A stretch of DNA of 64,000 nucleotides from the NCBI GenBank assembly GCA_963844575.1, contig CAWJOU010000005.1, positions 434,001 through 498,000 of the forward strand, written 5' to 3'. Both the position numbers and the translations under genes were made by a program. Source of the DNA: DASZUK01 sp963844575. GTDB taxonomy: Bacteria; Actinomycetota; Acidimicrobiia; Acidimicrobiales; RAAP-2. Positions 17,451-25,948 of the stretch are shown piece after piece (the stretch's first letter is position 1; every line of letters begins with the position of its first letter). Under the pieces are notes generated by a model, which saw nothing but the letters and a program-made list of their open reading frames with translations, did no database searches and had not been told where the DNA came from.

Positions 17451-18818
17451 ATGGGGGGCGCTGACAAGATCAACGCCCTGGTAGGCGGCAAGGACTGTCG
17501 AACCGACGCGCTGACCGAGGGCTTGGCTAGCAGTCCCATGATCGGCGAGCTTTCCGGGATATCAGAGATCCGTCCCCCAGGAATGCTGGAGCGATGCTCG
17601 CGGTTTCGTGGAGGTGTTTCGCTCACCGATATCCCGGGACTCCTCGAATTTGTCGAAGAGAATCCGATCAAGCCAGACTTGATTGTATTCGGTCCTGAAG
17701 AACCGCTTGGTGCCGGGGCCGTCGACCAAATAGAGAGCAGACTTGGAATCAAGAGTTTTGGACCATATCAGGCACATGCCCGTATAGAAACGAGCAAGTC
17801 GTGGGCCCGTGAGCTGATCACCAATGCGGGGATCCCAGGGAATCCAGAACACCGCGTTATACATCATCCGGGTGACCTTCAGCCTTACTTCCGCAAGCTG
17901 GGTGAGTTCGTTGTAAAGCCAGACGGACTCACTGGTGGTAAGGGTGTCAAGTTGTCAGGCGAGCATCTGAAGTCCCTTGAAGAATCGCTTGATTATGCGA
18001 AGGGCCTCATTGAGGACGACGGTGTGGTTCTGATCGAGGAACGGCTCGAAGGCGAAGAATTCAGTCTACAAACCATCACGGACGGTCAAGCGGCTGTCCA
18101 CTGCCCACTTGTTCAAGACCACAAGCGGGCCGGCGAGGACGACACCGGACCAAACACGGGTGGTATGGGTTCCTACTCGTACCCGGACCATTCCCTGCCT
18201 TTCATCGCCGACGAGGACGTATCTCTAGCAAAATCCATCAATGAACGGGTAATTGCCGAACTAGGCGAGCGGCTTGGGAGACCATACCGCGGTGTTCTTT
18301 ATGGCGGCTTCATGGCCACTGCGTCGGGCTTGAGGCTGATTGAGTACAATGCCCGCTTCGGGGATCCGGAAGCCATGAATGTTCTGTCAATCCTCGATGG
18401 CGATCTGCTCGAGACGTGCTGGGCGGCGGCGAACGATCGACTCGGTGAAGTCCGGGTGGGATTCAAGCCGCTCGCTACCGTCTGTAAGTATGTCGTCCCC
18501 GAGCGTTACCCAACCGGTAAGGGTGCCGGTGACCTCATCGATTGCACCGACCTTTACCCGGAGCTCGGGGAGGATGTTCGTCTATATTGGGCAGCGGTCA
18601 ACTGCGTTGGTGACTCGATCAAAATGACCAGTTCAAGAGCTTTGGCAGTTGTTGGTATTGGTTCAACTGTTGCCGAAGCAGAGGCGAAGGCAGAGAGAGC
18701 AGCCGGTCTTGTTCGTGGTCCGGTAAGGCACAGGAAAGATATTGGAACGGAGCGACTGATCGCCCGTCGCGTTCAGCACATGCACGAGCTTCAAGGCCAG
18801 AGTGTTCGCTCTCGGTGA
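17451..18818 (+). CDS. PurD-like ATP-grasp ligase (archaeal-type phosphoribosylamine-glycine ligase), low GC
   Basis: The 455-residue protein is clearly in the PurD (GAR synthetase) family: ATP-grasp signatures VVKPDGLTGGKGVKL, VVLIEERLEGEEFSLQ, QDHKRAGEDDTGPNTGGMGS and NARFGDPEAMN. The GLTGGKGVK form and the overall phrasing resemble archaeal rather than actinobacterial PurD. The N-terminal GGREHA motif of classical PurD is replaced by VGGKDCRTDAL. Start: ATG at 17451 with CGGAGG 6 bases upstream. GC content is visibly much lower than in neighbours, and codon use differs, so horizontal transfer is likely. It could be the cell's own purine enzyme, or a paralogue making an amide in a specialised pathway; the cysteine-rich partner overlapping its stop favours the latter, by inference. 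Confidence 0.85.
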   Translation: MGGADKINALVGGKDCRTDALTEGLASSPMIGELSGISEIRPPGMLERCSRFRGGVSLTDIPGLLEFVEENPIKPDLIVFGPEEPLGAGAVDQIESRLGIKSFGPYQAHARIETSKSWARELITNAGIPGNPEHRVIHHPGDLQPYFRKLGEFVVKPDGLTGGKGVKLSGEHLKSLEESLDYAKGLIEDDGVVLIEERLEGEEFSLQTITDGQAAVHCPLVQDHKRAGEDDTGPNTGGMGSYSYPDHSLPFIADEDVSLAKSINERVIAELGERLGRPYRGVLYGGFMATASGLRLIEYNARFGDPEAMNVLSILDGDLLETCWAAANDRLGEVRVGFKPLATVCKYVVPERYPTGKGAGDLIDCTDLYPELGEDVRLYWAAVNCVGDSIKMTSSRALAVVGIGSTVAEAEAKAERAAGLVRGPVRHRKDIGTERLIARRVQHMHELQGQSVRSR

Positions 18819-19153
18819 CGAATATCGAGATTTGCATTCTCTGTAACGATCCGGCCACCGCTGTTCCTACGGAAGGGGCGCCGAGTCGGCCGGGCTTCTT
18901 GCCACCGTGGGAAACTCCTACTGGTCGATCACATACGCAAGGCAGCCGAGCCCTCTTGCATCATCGGTGCTCACACCCGTCGGTGCGAGGTCTAATTGAC
19001 GCAGACCGGAACTGGTTTGCCTGCGAACAGCCGGATCGTCCCATCGACGAAGATGTTCTCTATGACATCTTCTGTACAACGTGTGAAAAGCGGTGGGTCG
19101 AATCGGGCCGAAATCCTCTTCAAAACGGTTCCGGACGACAAAATTCGCCCTGA
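18815..19153 (+). CDS. Cysteine-rich small protein coupled to the PurD-like gene
   Basis: Unrecognised family, 112 residues. The GTG start overlaps the stop of the PurD-like gene (GTGA), so translation is coupled. Three Cys/His clusters, ICILC near the start, LLHHRCSH in the middle and FCTTCEKRW near the end, suggest a zinc site. GC content is low like its partner, so both probably arrived together. No function can be assigned; a scaffold or accessory protein for the ATP-grasp enzyme is a guess. Confidence 0.7.
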   Translation: MTNIEICILCNDPATAVPTEGAPSRPGFLPPWETPTGRSHTQGSRALLHHRCSHPSVRGLIDADRNWFACEQPDRPIDEDVLYDIFCTTCEKRWVESGRNPLQNGSGRQNSP

Positions 19154-19248
19154 CGCCCCACGCCGGCCAGGTCATGGCTCGCCGAGTCGCGCCGGGACTG
19201 CTCCCAGCCCCGGCGGACCGGGACGAACCACCTGGCCCGGGACGTGCA

Positions 19249-19281
19249 GAACCCCGGACGGCCTGACGGTGTCCGGGGTTC
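19249..19281 (-). terminator. Hairpin downstream of tRNA-Ser(GGA)
   Basis: GAACCCCGGAC (19249-19259) pairs perfectly with 19271-19281 around an 11-base loop, 18 bases beyond the tRNA 3' end on the minus strand. No T-tract follows. Confidence 0.5.
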
Positions 19282-19298
19282 TCACGTTGCGCTCCCAG

Positions 19299-19383
19299 CG
19301 GAGGCGGTGGGATTTGAACCCACGGTTGGTTGCCCAACACACGATTTCCAATCGTGCCGATTCGGCCGCTCTCGCACGCCTCC
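19299..19383 (-). tRNA. tRNA-Ser(GGA)
   Basis: Class II tRNA on the minus strand, with the same acceptor stem and T-arm as the tRNA-Ser(CGA) gene at 16517; the anticodon loop TTGGAAA gives anticodon GGA. CCA is not encoded. The first 28 plus-strand bases are identical to those at 16517-16544. Confidence 0.95.
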
Positions 19384-19477
19384 GGGCGTCAGGCTATCCG
19401 AGCCGTCCTGTGGCCCCTCTGGGAGGTCGCCTTCGGGACGGTCGCCGGGAGCGCGGTAGGGTCAGAGACGGTCCCGC

Positions 19478-19588
19478 CGGCGTTGGGTGCGGTGGCCGGG
19501 TCCTGCGCAACGGCCGCTCGTGAACCGAGTCAGGGTCGGAAGGCAGCAGCTCTCAGCGGGTCAGGCCGTGTGCCGTAGCCAACCTGGC
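19478..19588 (+). ncRNA. ffs: Signal recognition particle RNA (small bacterial 4.5S type)
   Basis: The conserved apical motif GTCAGGGTCGGAAGGCAGCAGC of SRP helix 8 lies around 19529-19550. The ends pair (GGCGTTGGGT with the CCAACCTGGC side), giving a ~110-base hairpin. It lies immediately upstream of dnaX, the usual actinobacterial arrangement. It guides Ffh-bound ribosomes to the membrane. The exact ends are estimated from base pairing. Confidence 0.93.
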
Positions 19589-19712
19589 CACCGCACCGAA
19601 CGCCGGCGGGCACCCAATCGCTGTGCACCCAATCGCCGGACACCCAGTGCCGGCGACCGGCCGGTGGAGAGACACGCTGGGCGGTGCGGACCACGCCGGT
19701 AGGCTCGCCGGG

Positions 19713-21764
19713 ATGACCGAGGCAGACGGTAACGATGAACCCTTCGTCTCCCTCTACCGGCGGTTCCGGCCCGGCCGGTTCGCCGAGCTGCGAGGCCAGC
19801 CGCACGTCGTCCTGGCCCTCCAGGGCGCGGTCCGCGACGGCCACGTCGCGCACGCCTACCTGTTCAGCGGGCCGCGCGGCACCGGGAAGACGTCGACCGC
19901 CCGCATCCTCGCCCGGGCGCTGAACTGCGCCGATCCCCAGGACGGCGAGCCGTGCGGCGTCTGCTCGTCCTGTGTGGAGATCGCCCGCGGCTCGTCGCTC
20001 GACGTCCACGAGCTCGACGCGGCGTCGAACAACGGCGTCGACGCCATCCGGGACCTGATCGCCCACGCCGCGCTCGGGACGCCGGGCCGGCGGAAGGTCT
20101 ACATCGTCGACGAGGTCCACATGCTCTCGAACGCCGCCGCGAACGCGCTGCTGAAGACGCTCGAGGAGCCGCCGAGCCACGTCGTCTTCGTGCTCGCCAC
20201 GACCGACCCGCAGAAGGTGCCTGCGACGATCCGGAGCCGTACCCAGCACCTCGAGTTCCGGCTGCTCGGGGCCGACGTCCTCGACGGCCTCCTGCACGAC
20301 GTGAACCAGGCGGCCGGCCTCGCCCTCGACGACGACGCCCTTTCGGTCGCCGTCCGCCGCGGCCGCGGCTCGGCCCGCGACGCGCTCTCCTTCCTCGACC
20401 AGGTCGCGGCGTCCGGGTCGGCCGATGACGCCCGGCCGGAGGTCGACGAGCTGGTCGACGCGCTGGAGGCCGAGGATGCCGGGCGAGCGCTCGTCGCGGT
20501 CGCCGCCCTCCACGAGGCCGGCTGGGGATCGCCGCAGCTGGCCGCGGAGCTCGTCGACGAGCTCCGCCAGACGTTCCTGGCCGCCTTGGCCCCGGAGCTC
20601 GGCGACGCTGGCGGTGACCAGCGGGCGCTCCTGGCCGACCGGGCCGGACGGCTCGGCCTGCCGCGGCTCGTCCGGAGCATCGAGGTGCTCGGCCGGATCC
20701 AGGTCGACATGCGCGACGCGCCGGACCCGCGGGTCGTCCTCGAGGTCGCCCTCGTCCGGCTCGCCCGACCGGAGCTCGACGACTCGGCCGCCGCCCTCGA
20801 GGACCGGCTGGCCCGCCTCGAACGGGCCGTCGCCGCCGGCGTTCCCGCCACCGGCCAATCGACCCCCGCCCCCGCCCCGCCCCTGGCCCGACCCCGGCCG
20901 GCGCCCGCCACCGGCCCAGCGGCACCACCAGCCACCGCGCCCGCCCCCACCACCTCGGCGCCCGTTCCCCGGGATGCCGGGGACCCATCGACCCGGCCGG
21001 GCCTCGGCGCGCTCCGGCGGCAACGAGCGGCCCAGGACGCCTCACCGGCTGCTCCCCCTACGGCAGCCCCGGCCGCCACTCCCGATCCCGCCCCGGCGCC
21101 CCCCGCACCCACCCCCCCTACTCCGGCCCCCAGCGCCGAACCGCCTCCTCCCCCACCACCATCGCCCGCACCACCCTCGCCCGCACCACCCTCGCCCGCA
21201 CCACCGACCCCGGCGCCCGCGCCGGCGACCGGCGCCGACGCGGCACCCACCGCCGGTCCGGTGGACCGCGACGTCCTCGTCCAGGCGTGGGGCGACCACA
21301 TCCTGCGGACGCTGCCAGCCCGGGCGAAGGCGCTGTACAGCGCCGGCCGATTCGTCTCGGTCGACGGGAGCACCGCGGTGTTCGCGCTGCCGAACGCCGC
21401 CCACTGCGAGCGCTGCGAGGACGTCCGGTCGGTGGTCGAAGACGCCATCGCCGCCCACCTCGGGAGCCCGGTCACGCTGACCCTCGTCGTTGACGGCTCG
21501 GGCGACGCGAGCGCCGCCGATCCTGGCCGCGCCGACGCTGCTTCTCCTTCTCCCTCCGCCGCCTCCTTTGGCCGCCCCGCTGCGGCGGCCGGTGCGGGAC
21601 CGGCCAGTGCCTCGCCGAACGGGACCGGCCGCCCGGCCGGCTCGACCACGGACGAGGTGGACGAGGAGGTCTTCGACCCCGACGACGTCGTCGACGCGGT
21701 CCCGGTCGAGTCGGTGGCGGAGGCGCGGGTACTCGAGGCGTTCCCGGGCGCCGAGGAGGTGTAG
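19713..21764 (+). CDS. dnaX: DNA polymerase III subunits gamma/tau
   Basis: DnaX is the clamp-loader ATPase. The 683-residue protein starts at ATG 19713 (MTEADGNDEPFVSLYRRFRP, the standard DnaX opening). Walker A is GPRGTGKTS (53-61), the zinc module has Cys in NCADPQDGEPCGVCSSC, Walker B is VDEVHMLS and the SRC motif is in IRSRTQHLEF. After the clamp-loader domains comes a very long Pro/Ala-rich linker (about 395-540) and a C-terminal tau-like domain that binds polymerase. A frame from 19623 would add 30 residues that do not match the family. recR follows with no gap. Confidence 0.95.
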   Translation: MTEADGNDEPFVSLYRRFRPGRFAELRGQPHVVLALQGAVRDGHVAHAYLFSGPRGTGKTSTARILARALNCADPQDGEPCGVCSSCVEIARGSSLDVHELDAASNNGVDAIRDLIAHAALGTPGRRKVYIVDEVHMLSNAAANALLKTLEEPPSHVVFVLATTDPQKVPATIRSRTQHLEFRLLGADVLDGLLHDVNQAAGLALDDDALSVAVRRGRGSARDALSFLDQVAASGSADDARPEVDELVDALEAEDAGRALVAVAALHEAGWGSPQLAAELVDELRQTFLAALAPELGDAGGDQRALLADRAGRLGLPRLVRSIEVLGRIQVDMRDAPDPRVVLEVALVRLARPELDDSAAALEDRLARLERAVAAGVPATGQSTPAPAPPLARPRPAPATGPAAPPATAPAPTTSAPVPRDAGDPSTRPGLGALRRQRAAQDASPAAPPTAAPAATPDPAPAPPAPTPPTPAPSAEPPPPPPPSPAPPSPAPPSPAPPTPAPAPATGADAAPTAGPVDRDVLVQAWGDHILRTLPARAKALYSAGRFVSVDGSTAVFALPNAAHCERCEDVRSVVEDAIAAHLGSPVTLTLVVDGSGDASAADPGRADAASPSPSAASFGRPAAAAGAGPASASPNGTGRPAGSTTDEVDEEVFDPDDVVDAVPVESVAEARVLEAFPGAEEV

Positions 21765-22361
21765 GTGTACACCGGCCCGCTCCGGGCATTGATCGACGAG
21801 CTGGGGCGACTGCCGGGGGTCGGCCCGAAATCGGCCCAGCGGATCGCGTTCCACCTGTTGAAGGTGCCGACGGAGGACGCGCTGCGGCTGTCGGACGCGA
21901 TCGTCTCGGTCAAGGAGCGCACGACGCTCTGCAGCCGGTGCTTCAACGTCGCCGAGGGCGGCGCGCTCTGCGACGTGTGTGAAGACGACCGCCGCGACCA
22001 GACGGTCGTCTGCGTCGTCGAGGACCCCCGCGACATCGTCGCGGTCGAGCGGACGCAGCAGTTCAGCGGCCGCTACCACGTCCTCCAGGGCGCGCTGAAC
22101 CCGCTGGAGGGGGTCGGACCGGACCAGTTGCGGGTCAAGGAGCTGCTCGAACGGGTCGAGGCGGAGGGGATCAAGGAGATCATCCTCTGCACGAACCCGA
22201 ACCTCGAAGGCGAGGCGACCGCGATGTACCTCGCCCGCCTGCTCGGCCCGCTCGAGATCCGGGTGACGCGGATCGCCAGCGGGCTGCCGGTCGGCGGGGA
22301 CCTCGAGTACGCGGACGAGCTGACGCTCGGCCGGGCCATCGAGGGCCGCCGCGACCTGTAG
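21765..22361 (+). CDS. recR: Recombination mediator RecR
   Basis: RecR works with RecF/RecO to load RecA at gaps. The protein is 198 residues, normal for the family: helix-hairpin-helix LPGVGPKSAQRIAFHLL, C4 zinc finger CSRCFNVAEGG plus CDVC, and a Toprim domain (VCVVEDPRDIVAVE, YHVLQGALNPLEGVGP, ANPNLEGEATA-like segment). The GTG start directly abuts the dnaX stop. Confidence 0.95.
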   Translation: MYTGPLRALIDELGRLPGVGPKSAQRIAFHLLKVPTEDALRLSDAIVSVKERTTLCSRCFNVAEGGALCDVCEDDRRDQTVVCVVEDPRDIVAVERTQQFSGRYHVLQGALNPLEGVGPDQLRVKELLERVEAEGIKEIILCTNPNLEGEATAMYLARLLGPLEIRVTRIASGLPVGGDLEYADELTLGRAIEGRRDL

Positions 22362-22385
22362 ACCGGGCCGGCCGTCCCTTCCACC

Positions 22386-22946
22386 ATGCCTCCCGCCACC
22401 GATCGGCCGCTGACCCGGACGCTCTGGGTCGTCCGGCACGCGAAGGCCGTCGCTGACCCGCCATCAGGGGGCACCGACCACGACCGGCCGCTCGCCCCCC
22501 GGGGCCGGCGGGACGCCGAGGCGCTCGGCCGGCGGCTGGCCGGCGATCGGCTCGGGCTCGACGAGGCCGACCTGCCGGACGTCGTCCTCTGCTCGACCGC
22601 CCGGCGGACCCGGCAGACCACCGACGGGCTGCTCGCCGCGCTCACTGCGCTGGCCGAGCCTCCGGTGGTCGACTACCGGCGGGCGCTCTACTACGCCGGG
22701 CCGGACGACGTCCTGGCTGAGGTGCGGACGGTGCCGGACGACCGGCGGTCGGTCATGGTCGTCGGCCACAACCCGACGGTCCATGCCCTGGCTGCCGGCC
22801 TCGGGGACCCGGACACGGCCGGCAACGTCGAAGCTCGGGGGTTCCCGACGTGCGCGGTCGCGGTCTACCGCCTGCCGGCCGGTCGCTGGCTGGACATTGC
22901 GGAGGGTACCGGCACACTGGCCGGCCTCTTCATGCCCCCCTACTGA
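22386..22946 (+). CDS. SixA-like histidine phosphatase
   Basis: This 186-residue member of the histidine phosphatase superfamily has the catalytic VVRHAKAV (RH[AG]K signature), STARRTRQT and MVVGHNPTVH motifs, the SixA arrangement. SixA-type enzymes remove phosphate from phosphohistidine proteins; the actual substrate here is unknown. It follows recR by 24 bases on the same strand and may be read through from dnaX-recR. Confidence 0.88.
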   Translation: MPPATDRPLTRTLWVVRHAKAVADPPSGGTDHDRPLAPRGRRDAEALGRRLAGDRLGLDEADLPDVVLCSTARRTRQTTDGLLAALTALAEPPVVDYRRALYYAGPDDVLAEVRTVPDDRRSVMVVGHNPTVHALAAGLGDPDTAGNVEARGFPTCAVAVYRLPAGRWLDIAEGTGTLAGLFMPPY

Positions 22947-22970
22947 ACTACTGCGACCGAGAGAGCTGGG

Positions 22971-23066
22971 GGTACATTCCTCCGTGTGTAACCAGGAGGA
23001 AGGTATACAATCCTCCGTGTGGAACCAGGAGGAAGGTATACAATCCTCCGTGTCAGAGCGGGAGAA
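22971..23066. repeat. Three direct iterons upstream of the AAA ATPase
   Basis: Three near-identical units of 31-33 bases lie head to tail (22971-23001, 23002-23034, 23035-23066). The core is GGTATACAATCCTCCGTGTG, and GGAGGA at the end of one unit is complementary to TCCTCC in the next, so hairpins can form across unit borders. Each unit has a -10-like TATACAAT; the last unit's GGGAGAA is the ribosome-binding site of the ATPase gene. They end 5 bases before its GTG, which suggests operators or an RNA leader controlling it. Confidence 0.85.
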
Positions 23067-23071
23067 TTGTC

Positions 23072-24487
23072 GTGGCAGCGACCAAACTCGGTCAGCTAGG
23101 ACAGGAGCTCGGCCGCCAAAATCCCTGGTGGCGGGCGACGAATTGGACTCGGCTGGATCCTGATCTGCGGAGAGCCGCCGAGCACCAGCTCGGCTACCGC
23201 TCGAACTGCCTGGCCCACCTCGAAGAGGGAAGCCTCTATCTCCTTCGGGGCCCTCGTCGGGTGGGCAAGACGGTGGCGGTGAAGCAGGCGATCGAGCACC
23301 TGGTCGGTGAAGGCGTGCCTCCTCGGGCCATCGTCCGTGTCGCCGCCGACGGTTGGTCGGCCGCCGACCTCCGAACGGTGGTCAGCAACGTGGCGTTGCC
23401 ACCGGTGCCGGAGGGGGCGCGGCGCTGGTGGTTCGTCGATGAGGTCACGGGCGTCGCCGGCGATTGGGCGCCCCAGATCAAATGGCTCCGGGACAACGAT
23501 CCCGAGTTCTCCGAAGCCACGGTGGTGCTCACCGGATCGAGCGCGGAGAAGCTGACCGCCGCCTCGGGAGTGCTCGCCGGCCGCCGGGGCTCTGGATCCG
23601 GTCTGGACCGCACGGTGCTGCCCATCGGATTCCGGACCTTCGCCGGACTGGTGTTGCCAGACATGCCCGACGTCGGCCGTCTCGAGCTGTCCGGGCTGCG
23701 TGACCGCGAGGCGTACGCCTCACTCCTTCCCTGGCTCGACGACCTGGTCCGGGCCTGGGAGCTGTACCTGGCCCACGGCGGGTTCCCCGTAGCCGTCGCG
23801 GCGGCACGGGCCGGGACGGCGATCCCCGACTGGTTCGTCGAGGACATGTTCAACGTCGTGTTCCGGGACACGTTCGCCACCAGCCGGTCGAGCGTCACGA
23901 CGACCGTGGCCCTGCTGGCCCGCATCGCAGAGGGCATGAGCGCCCCGGCAAACCTGAACACGATCGCCAGGGACGTCGGCGTCACTCAGGATCTCGTGAC
24001 CCGCCACGTCGGCTACCTCCGCAACGCGTATCTCCTCTGGCACTGCCCTCAGAAGGCCGACCGCACGTGGACGGGCCGACCGCGGGCACAGGACAAGCTC
24101 TACGCCGTCGACCCGCTCGTGAGCCGACTTCCCCACCTGCGCAACCCAGCCCACGCAGATCCTGACCCGACCGTCCTCACCGAGATGCAGGTCGGCATGA
24201 GTGTGCACCGGGCCGCCTATGCGGCGGGGACCCCGTGGGCAGACGATCAGTTCCTCTTCTACGTCCGGACTCCGACCCGCAAGGAGATCGACTTCGTGGG
24301 CGAGCCGCTCGCCGGGGTGGCGCTCGAAGCCAAGTACACCGAAGGCGGTGGTTGGAAGGGCGAGTCCGCCACGGTGGACGGGTCCGTCTGGGACGGCATC
24401 GTGATGACCCGGAATGTCCTTGACTGCACCGGCCCGGGTGCCTGGGCAGTCCCCGTCGGGTTGTTCGCCTACCTCGTCGACACGTAG
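23072..24487 (+). CDS. AAA_14/DUF4143-type ATPase
   Basis: The 471-residue protein has an AAA ATPase domain with Walker A RGPRRVGKTVAVKQ near residue 60 and Walker B WWFVDEVTGVAG, followed by a C-terminal DUF4143 domain containing a PD-(D/E)XK-like segment (RKEIDFVG, VALEAKYTEG). Such proteins are widespread in bacteria and archaea, often near mobile DNA, and their function is not settled. Start: GTG at 23072 preceded by GGGAGAA; the longer frame would translate the upstream iterons as protein (YNPPC repeats), which I reject. It is convergent with the thiolase gene. Confidence 0.85.
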   Translation: MAATKLGQLGQELGRQNPWWRATNWTRLDPDLRRAAEHQLGYRSNCLAHLEEGSLYLLRGPRRVGKTVAVKQAIEHLVGEGVPPRAIVRVAADGWSAADLRTVVSNVALPPVPEGARRWWFVDEVTGVAGDWAPQIKWLRDNDPEFSEATVVLTGSSAEKLTAASGVLAGRRGSGSGLDRTVLPIGFRTFAGLVLPDMPDVGRLELSGLRDREAYASLLPWLDDLVRAWELYLAHGGFPVAVAAARAGTAIPDWFVEDMFNVVFRDTFATSRSSVTTTVALLARIAEGMSAPANLNTIARDVGVTQDLVTRHVGYLRNAYLLWHCPQKADRTWTGRPRAQDKLYAVDPLVSRLPHLRNPAHADPDPTVLTEMQVGMSVHRAAYAAGTPWADDQFLFYVRTPTRKEIDFVGEPLAGVALEAKYTEGGGWKGESATVDGSVWDGIVMTRNVLDCTGPGAWAVPVGLFAYLVDT

Positions 24488-24548
24488 CGACAGGTCCCCT
24501 CCGGCCCGTTGGGGTCGAGCGCTCGGGACTCTAAATGCTACTTAATCG

Positions 24549-24569
24549 TACTCTAAAGAATTTAGAGTA
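24549..24569. repeat. AT-rich palindrome between convergent genes
   Basis: TACTCTAAA (24549-24557), spacer GAA, TTTAGAGTA (24561-24569): a perfect 9-bp inverted repeat in a short AT-rich stretch. It could be a weak bidirectional terminator or a protein site. Confidence 0.6.
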
Positions 24570-24615
24570 TGCCTGTCCTCAGGAGGCCGGGCTGCCCAGC
24601 CCAGCTCGCAGACCG

Positions 24616-25809
24616 CTAGCTGAGCGAGCGAAGCACCGCGGCGTCACCCTGGCCGCCACCGCCGCACAGCGCAACAGCGGCGAGCCCGCCACCCCGGCGG
24701 CGCAGCTCGTACAGGGCGGTCAGCGCGACGCGGGTGCCGGACATGCCGACGGGGTGGCCGAGGGCGATGGCGCCGCCGTTGACGTTGATCTTGTCCTCGG
24801 GGATCGAGAGCTCGTCGGCCGACGCCAGGCCGACGGCGGCGAAGGCCTCGTTGATCTCGAAGAGGTCGACGTCGCCGACGGACTTGCCGGCCTTGCCGAG
24901 GGCCTGGGCGATGGCCCGGGACGGCTGGGTGAGCAGTGAGGTGTCGGGCCCGGCGACCTGGCCGTAGCTGACGAGCTCGCCGAGCGCGGTCGCGGTCAGG
25001 CCGAGCTCGTCGGCCTTGGCCCGGGACATGACGATCACGGCCGCGCCGCCGTCGGAGATCTGCGACGCGTTGCCGGCGGTGATCGAGCCGGCCTTGTCGA
25101 AGGCGGGCCGCAGCGCACCGAGGGACTCGGCGGTCGTGCCGGGACGGACGCCCTCGTCGGTGTCGACGAGCAGCGGGTCGCCCTTGCGCTGGGGGACGCT
25201 GACGGGGACGATCTCGTCGGCCAGCCGGCCGTCCTTGGCCGCGGCCGCGGCCTTCTCGTGGGAGGCGGCGGCGAAGGCGTCCTGGCGCTCGCGGGTGATC
25301 CCGCCGTGCTGCTGGGTGAAGCGCTCGGTGGCGAGGCCCATGGCGCACTGGTCGAACGCACAGGTCAGGCCGTCGTACATCATCGAGTCGACGAGCGTCG
25401 CGTCGCCGAGCCGGAAGCCGGCGCGGGCGCCGGGCAGGAGGTGCGGGGCCTGGGTCATCGACTCCATGCCGCCGGCGACGACGATCTCGGCGTCCCCGGC
25501 GTTGATCATCTGGTCGGCGAGGTAGATGGTGTTGAGCCCGGAGAGGCAGACCTTGTTGACGGTCGTCGCCGGCACGGACATCGGGATGCCGGCCTTCGCC
25601 GCGGCCTGGCGGGCGGTGATCTGACCGGTCCCGGCCAGGATGACCTGGCCCATGAAGACGTAGTCGACCTGGTCGGGCGTGATGCCGGCCCGCTCGAGGG
25701 CGGCGGCGATGGCGAAGCCACCGAGCTCGGCGGCGCTGAACGAGGCGAGACCGCCGGAAAGCTTGCCGATGGGCGTCCGGGCCCCTGCGACGACGACCGA
25801 TCCGGACAT
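24616..25809 (-). CDS. Acetyl-CoA acetyltransferase (thiolase)
   Basis: The 397-residue enzyme condenses two acetyl-CoA to acetoacetyl-CoA, or the reverse. Catalytic residues are visible: Cys in NKVCLSGLNT, His in the GGAIALGHPVGMSG loop, and the C-terminal ALCGGGGQGDA with the second Cys. The ATG at 25809 has GGAGGT 8 bases upstream; the longer frame reads into the divergent promoter. It is divergent from ccr-mce, and together they supply the acetoacetyl-CoA and crotonyl-CoA end of an ethylmalonyl-CoA or butyryl-CoA route. Confidence 0.93.
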   Translation of the reverse strand: MSGSVVVAGARTPIGKLSGGLASFSAAELGGFAIAAALERAGITPDQVDYVFMGQVILAGTGQITARQAAAKAGIPMSVPATTVNKVCLSGLNTIYLADQMINAGDAEIVVAGGMESMTQAPHLLPGARAGFRLGDATLVDSMMYDGLTCAFDQCAMGLATERFTQQHGGITRERQDAFAAASHEKAAAAAKDGRLADEIVPVSVPQRKGDPLLVDTDEGVRPGTTAESLGALRPAFDKAGSITAGNASQISDGGAAVIVMSRAKADELGLTATALGELVSYGQVAGPDTSLLTQPSRAIAQALGKAGKSVGDVDLFEINEAFAAVGLASADELSIPEDKINVNGGAIALGHPVGMSGTRVALTALYELRRRGGGLAAVALCGGGGQGDAAVLRSLS

Positions 25810-25948
25810 GGCTGACCTCCGAGTAGGGCCGGGGCCACACAAGGTCCCGGCGGGAACCTGTCGAGCTGGCGGGTACGCCGGCCCGGTTGCGACCGGCGTT
25901 GTTGCCGGCCGGGTCCCCATTGTACGGGGTCAACTATCGTCGGTGCCC

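Noticed and set aside
17276..17464. A 62-codon plus-strand frame before the PurD-like gene
   Set aside because: No ribosome-binding site, no conserved features, and it runs over the next gene's start.
16517..19383. tRNA-Ser direct repeats as att sites of an integrated element
   Set aside because: The identical 28 bases are what two serine tRNAs naturally share; no integrase or other element genes are between them. I keep it only as context for the PurD cassette.
22971..23066. A CRISPR array
   Set aside because: Only three units, head to tail with no unique spacers.
22850..23071. Extended N-terminus of the AAA ATPase (repeated YNPPC)
   Set aside because: It is only a translation of the DNA iterons; a GTG with a good ribosome-binding site starts just after them.
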